From: an uncultured Cocleimonas sp.
GTDB taxonomy: Bacteria > Pseudomonadota > Gammaproteobacteria > Thiotrichales > Thiotrichaceae
DNA: 8,417 nt
Assembly (NCBI GenBank): GCA_937974135.1
Contig: CALJIH010000088.1
Location: forward strand, 1-8,417
Direction: 5' to 3'
Below are positions 6,902-8,417 of this stretch, one piece after another. The notes below the pieces were generated by a model. That model was given only the letters and a program-made list of their open reading frames with translations. It was not told where the DNA came from and searched no databases. Both the position numbers and the translations under genes were made by a program. How positions within the stretch are numbered: position 1 is the stretch's first letter; each line of letters begins with the position of its first letter.

Positions 6902-6920
6902 AAAAGTAGGGGGCTTCATT
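6902..6920 (+). repeat. G-run motif, copy 3
   Basis: AAAAGTAGGGGG followed by CTTCATT on the plus strand. It repeats copy 2, including the trailing TCATT, with one base less in between. It fills most of the gap between the lipoprotein gene and the converging permease gene and overlaps the permease stop codon. Confidence 0.5.
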
Positions 6921-7884
6921 AATCTTTATACAGTTTGGGATTAAATGTATCTCGAAGAAAATCACCTAATAGATTGATTACAATCACTAAAAGTATCAAG
7001 AATGCACCAGGTATTAGCGTGATCCACCATGAGCCTGAGAACAAGTATTGCTTACCAACACTTATCAATGAGCCTAAACTCGGTTCTGTAACGGGCATCC
7101 CTAAGCCCAAAAACGACAAACTTGCTTCAGTGATAATCGCGTTCGCAATTTGTACAGTAGAGATAACAAAGATCGGTGATAAACAATTTGGTAAGATATG
7201 TTTAAACATAATTATGATAGGGCTAAAGCCCATGACTTTAGCCGCATCCACATATTCTTTTTCTTTTTCAGCAAGAACACTAGAGCGAACAGTACGCGCT
7301 ATTTGAGGCCATTCAGCCAATCCAATAATCAAGATCAGTATTACCATAGCCCATTGATTAAAGGCATCACTACCAAAGGCACTTTGTACAATGGCTAGAA
7401 TAATAATAGCCACCATCAACGTTGAAAACGACAGTTGTACGTCAGCAATTCGCATCAGAATACTATCGGTTTTCCCACCCACATAACCAGAAACTAAGCC
7501 GATACTAATGCCAATCAGTGCTTGTAACAGCACTGCTAGAATTCCGATCATTAAAGATACACGCATACCGTATAGGATCGTGCTCCACAAATCTCGCCCT
7601 TGATCATCCGTTCCTAAAAAGAAGCGTTCATCTGCACCAGGTTCCCAAACTGGAGGCAATTCAGAATCCATAATATCTAGAAGCTGAAGATTGTATGGAT
7701 CAAAAGGTGCTATTAAGGGGGCGAACACCGCCATGAATATAAATATCAAGAATATAATACTACTGATAATGGCTACTTTATCGCGTTTAAAATTATAGAA
7801 AAAATCCGATTCAATGAAACGCTGTAACTTGCTTTTAGGCTTGGTAATTTGAGATGCACTCATGCTTTCGTCAACTGAACTCAT
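6919..7884 (-). CDS. Peptide-type ABC importer permease, DppC/OppC family
   Basis: A 321-residue inner-membrane subunit that, with a DppB/OppB partner, forms the channel of a peptide-type ABC importer. The N-terminal OppC_N segment includes the first membrane helix (about 38-60) ending in FAPLIAPFDPY. The family motif LGTDDQGRDLWS is at 90-101. Several more hydrophobic segments follow, and the cytoplasmic EAA loop that docks the ATPase is EYVDAAKVMGFSPIIIMFKHILPN (210-233). The ending GDFLRDTFNPKLYKD is typical. The start ATG shares a base with the stop of the preceding permease gene (TAATG), so translation is coupled. The length is normal. The family transports dipeptides, oligopeptides, nickel or other small ligands, and sequence alone does not settle which. 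No ATPase gene follows: the next gene converges from the other strand. Confidence 0.93.
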   Translation of the reverse strand: MSSVDESMSASQITKPKSKLQRFIESDFFYNFKRDKVAIISSIIFLIFIFMAVFAPLIAPFDPYNLQLLDIMDSELPPVWEPGADERFFLGTDDQGRDLWSTILYGMRVSLMIGILAVLLQALIGISIGLVSGYVGGKTDSILMRIADVQLSFSTLMVAIIILAIVQSAFGSDAFNQWAMVILILIIGLAEWPQIARTVRSSVLAEKEKEYVDAAKVMGFSPIIIMFKHILPNCLSPIFVISTVQIANAIITEASLSFLGLGMPVTEPSLGSLISVGKQYLFSGSWWITLIPGAFLILLVIVINLLGDFLRDTFNPKLYKD

Positions 7885-8417
7885 TACTTACTCTTACCTA
7901 ATAAATTTACCGTAGGATTTATGATGCCGTAGAGAAGATCAACCAAAGTATTCACGACCACAAAGAGAAATCCAACGAACATGATATAGGCCACAATTAA
8001 TGGAATATCGGAACGTTCTACGGCTTCTAAAAACATAAAGCCCATACCCGGCCATTGGAAAACAGATTCTGTGAGTATGGTATAAGCCACCATGATCCCA
8101 ATTTGTACGCCACCGACCGTAATCACAGGTAGCATGGTATTTTTGAGAGCATGTTTGAAATACACTTTGGTGGCGCTTAATCCTTTTGCTCTGGCAAATT
8201 TGACGTATTCTGAGCTCAAAACTTCTAACATTTCGGCTCGAACCAAACGTATAAACAATGGCAACATGATTGATGACAAAGCTATCGCTGGCATGATGAT
8301 ATGCATAATGCCATCAACAGTTAAAAAATTGGTTTTCCAATAACCAATGACATGCACAATTTCGCCACGACCAAAAGAGGGCATCCAGCCTAATTTAACT
8401 GAAAAAATATAAATCAA
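7884..8417 (-). CDS. Peptide-type ABC importer permease, DppB/OppB family (5' end cut by window edge)
   Basis: The C-terminal 177 residues of an inner-membrane permease. The family is usually a little over 300 residues, so close to half is missing. The frame is open to the window edge, and the first codon there (TTG) is an internal leucine, not a start: LIYIFSVKLGWMPSFGRGE is the usual mid-protein segment. The EAA loop is seen at EYVKFARAKGLSATKVYFKHALKNTMLP (70-97 of the visible part), preceded by LVRAEMLEVL. After it come ESVFQWPGMGFMFLEAV and a last hydrophobic segment ending in YGIINPTVNLLG. The stop overlaps the start of the DppC/OppC-type gene by one base, so the two are made together and pair in the membrane. 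The substrate is not determined. Confidence 0.93.
   Translation of the reverse strand: MIYIFSVKLGWMPSFGRGEIVHVIGYWKTNFLTVDGIMHIIMPAIALSSIMLPLFIRLVRAEMLEVLSSEYVKFARAKGLSATKVYFKHALKNTMLPVITVGGVQIGIMVAYTILTESVFQWPGMGFMFLEAVERSDIPLIVAYIMFVGFLFVVVNTLVDLLYGIINPTVNLLGKSK

Noticed and set aside
7708..7722. A fourth copy of the G-run motif (TTAAGGGGGCG)
   Set aside because: It lacks the AAAAGT half and is the complement of a conserved Ala-Pro coding stretch in the permease gene.

Overview
The window looks like chromosomal DNA of an AT-rich gammaproteobacterium. The translated MetH fragment, BioA and the RimK half of a fusion protein all follow their Escherichia coli counterparts closely along their length. 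A DUF1415 protein and a RimB-type (DUF785) domain are also typical of Proteobacteria. I cannot assign a genus. I see no rRNA, tRNA, CRISPR array, transposase, integrase or phage gene. Gene density is high and no gap between genes exceeds about 150 bases.

Layout. (1) Positions 1-1889, minus strand: the N-terminal half of cobalamin-dependent methionine synthase (metH), cut by the window edge. (2) 1890-2033: a gap with a hairpin terminator for the gene upstream and a possible metH promoter. (3) 2034-3413, minus: a protein joining a RimB-like retropepsin domain to a complete RimK glutamate ligase. (4) 3509-4051, minus: a DUF1415 protein. (5) 4052-4171: a divergent promoter region with a 7-base C run. 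(6) 4172-6259, plus: a probable three-gene operon made of an unrecognised 100-residue protein, an Xre/MbcA/ParS-like protein and BioA (biotin synthesis). (7) 6405-6890, plus: a small lipoprotein whose mature chain is extremely basic. (8) 6919-8417, minus: two inner-membrane permease subunits of a Dpp/Opp-type peptide ABC importer, the second cut by the right edge.

How the parts relate. MetH (methionine, hence S-adenosylmethionine) and BioA (which uses S-adenosylmethionine as amino donor) are linked metabolically but sit on opposite strands with no sign of shared control. The two permeases overlap in a TAATG junction and must work as a pair. Their ATPase and binding-protein genes do not follow them, so they lie upstream beyond the window or elsewhere.

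The most notable points are: the RimB-RimK fusion, which puts a predicted remover and the writer of ribosomal protein S6 glutamylation in one chain; an Xre/MbcA/ParS-like protein paired with an unknown small protein instead of a RES toxin; the polycationic lipoprotein; and a dispersed G-run motif (AAAAGTRGGGGG) in three intergenic spots, two of which bracket the lipoprotein gene in the same orientation. None of these proves a new system. The fusion and the G-run repeat are the best leads.
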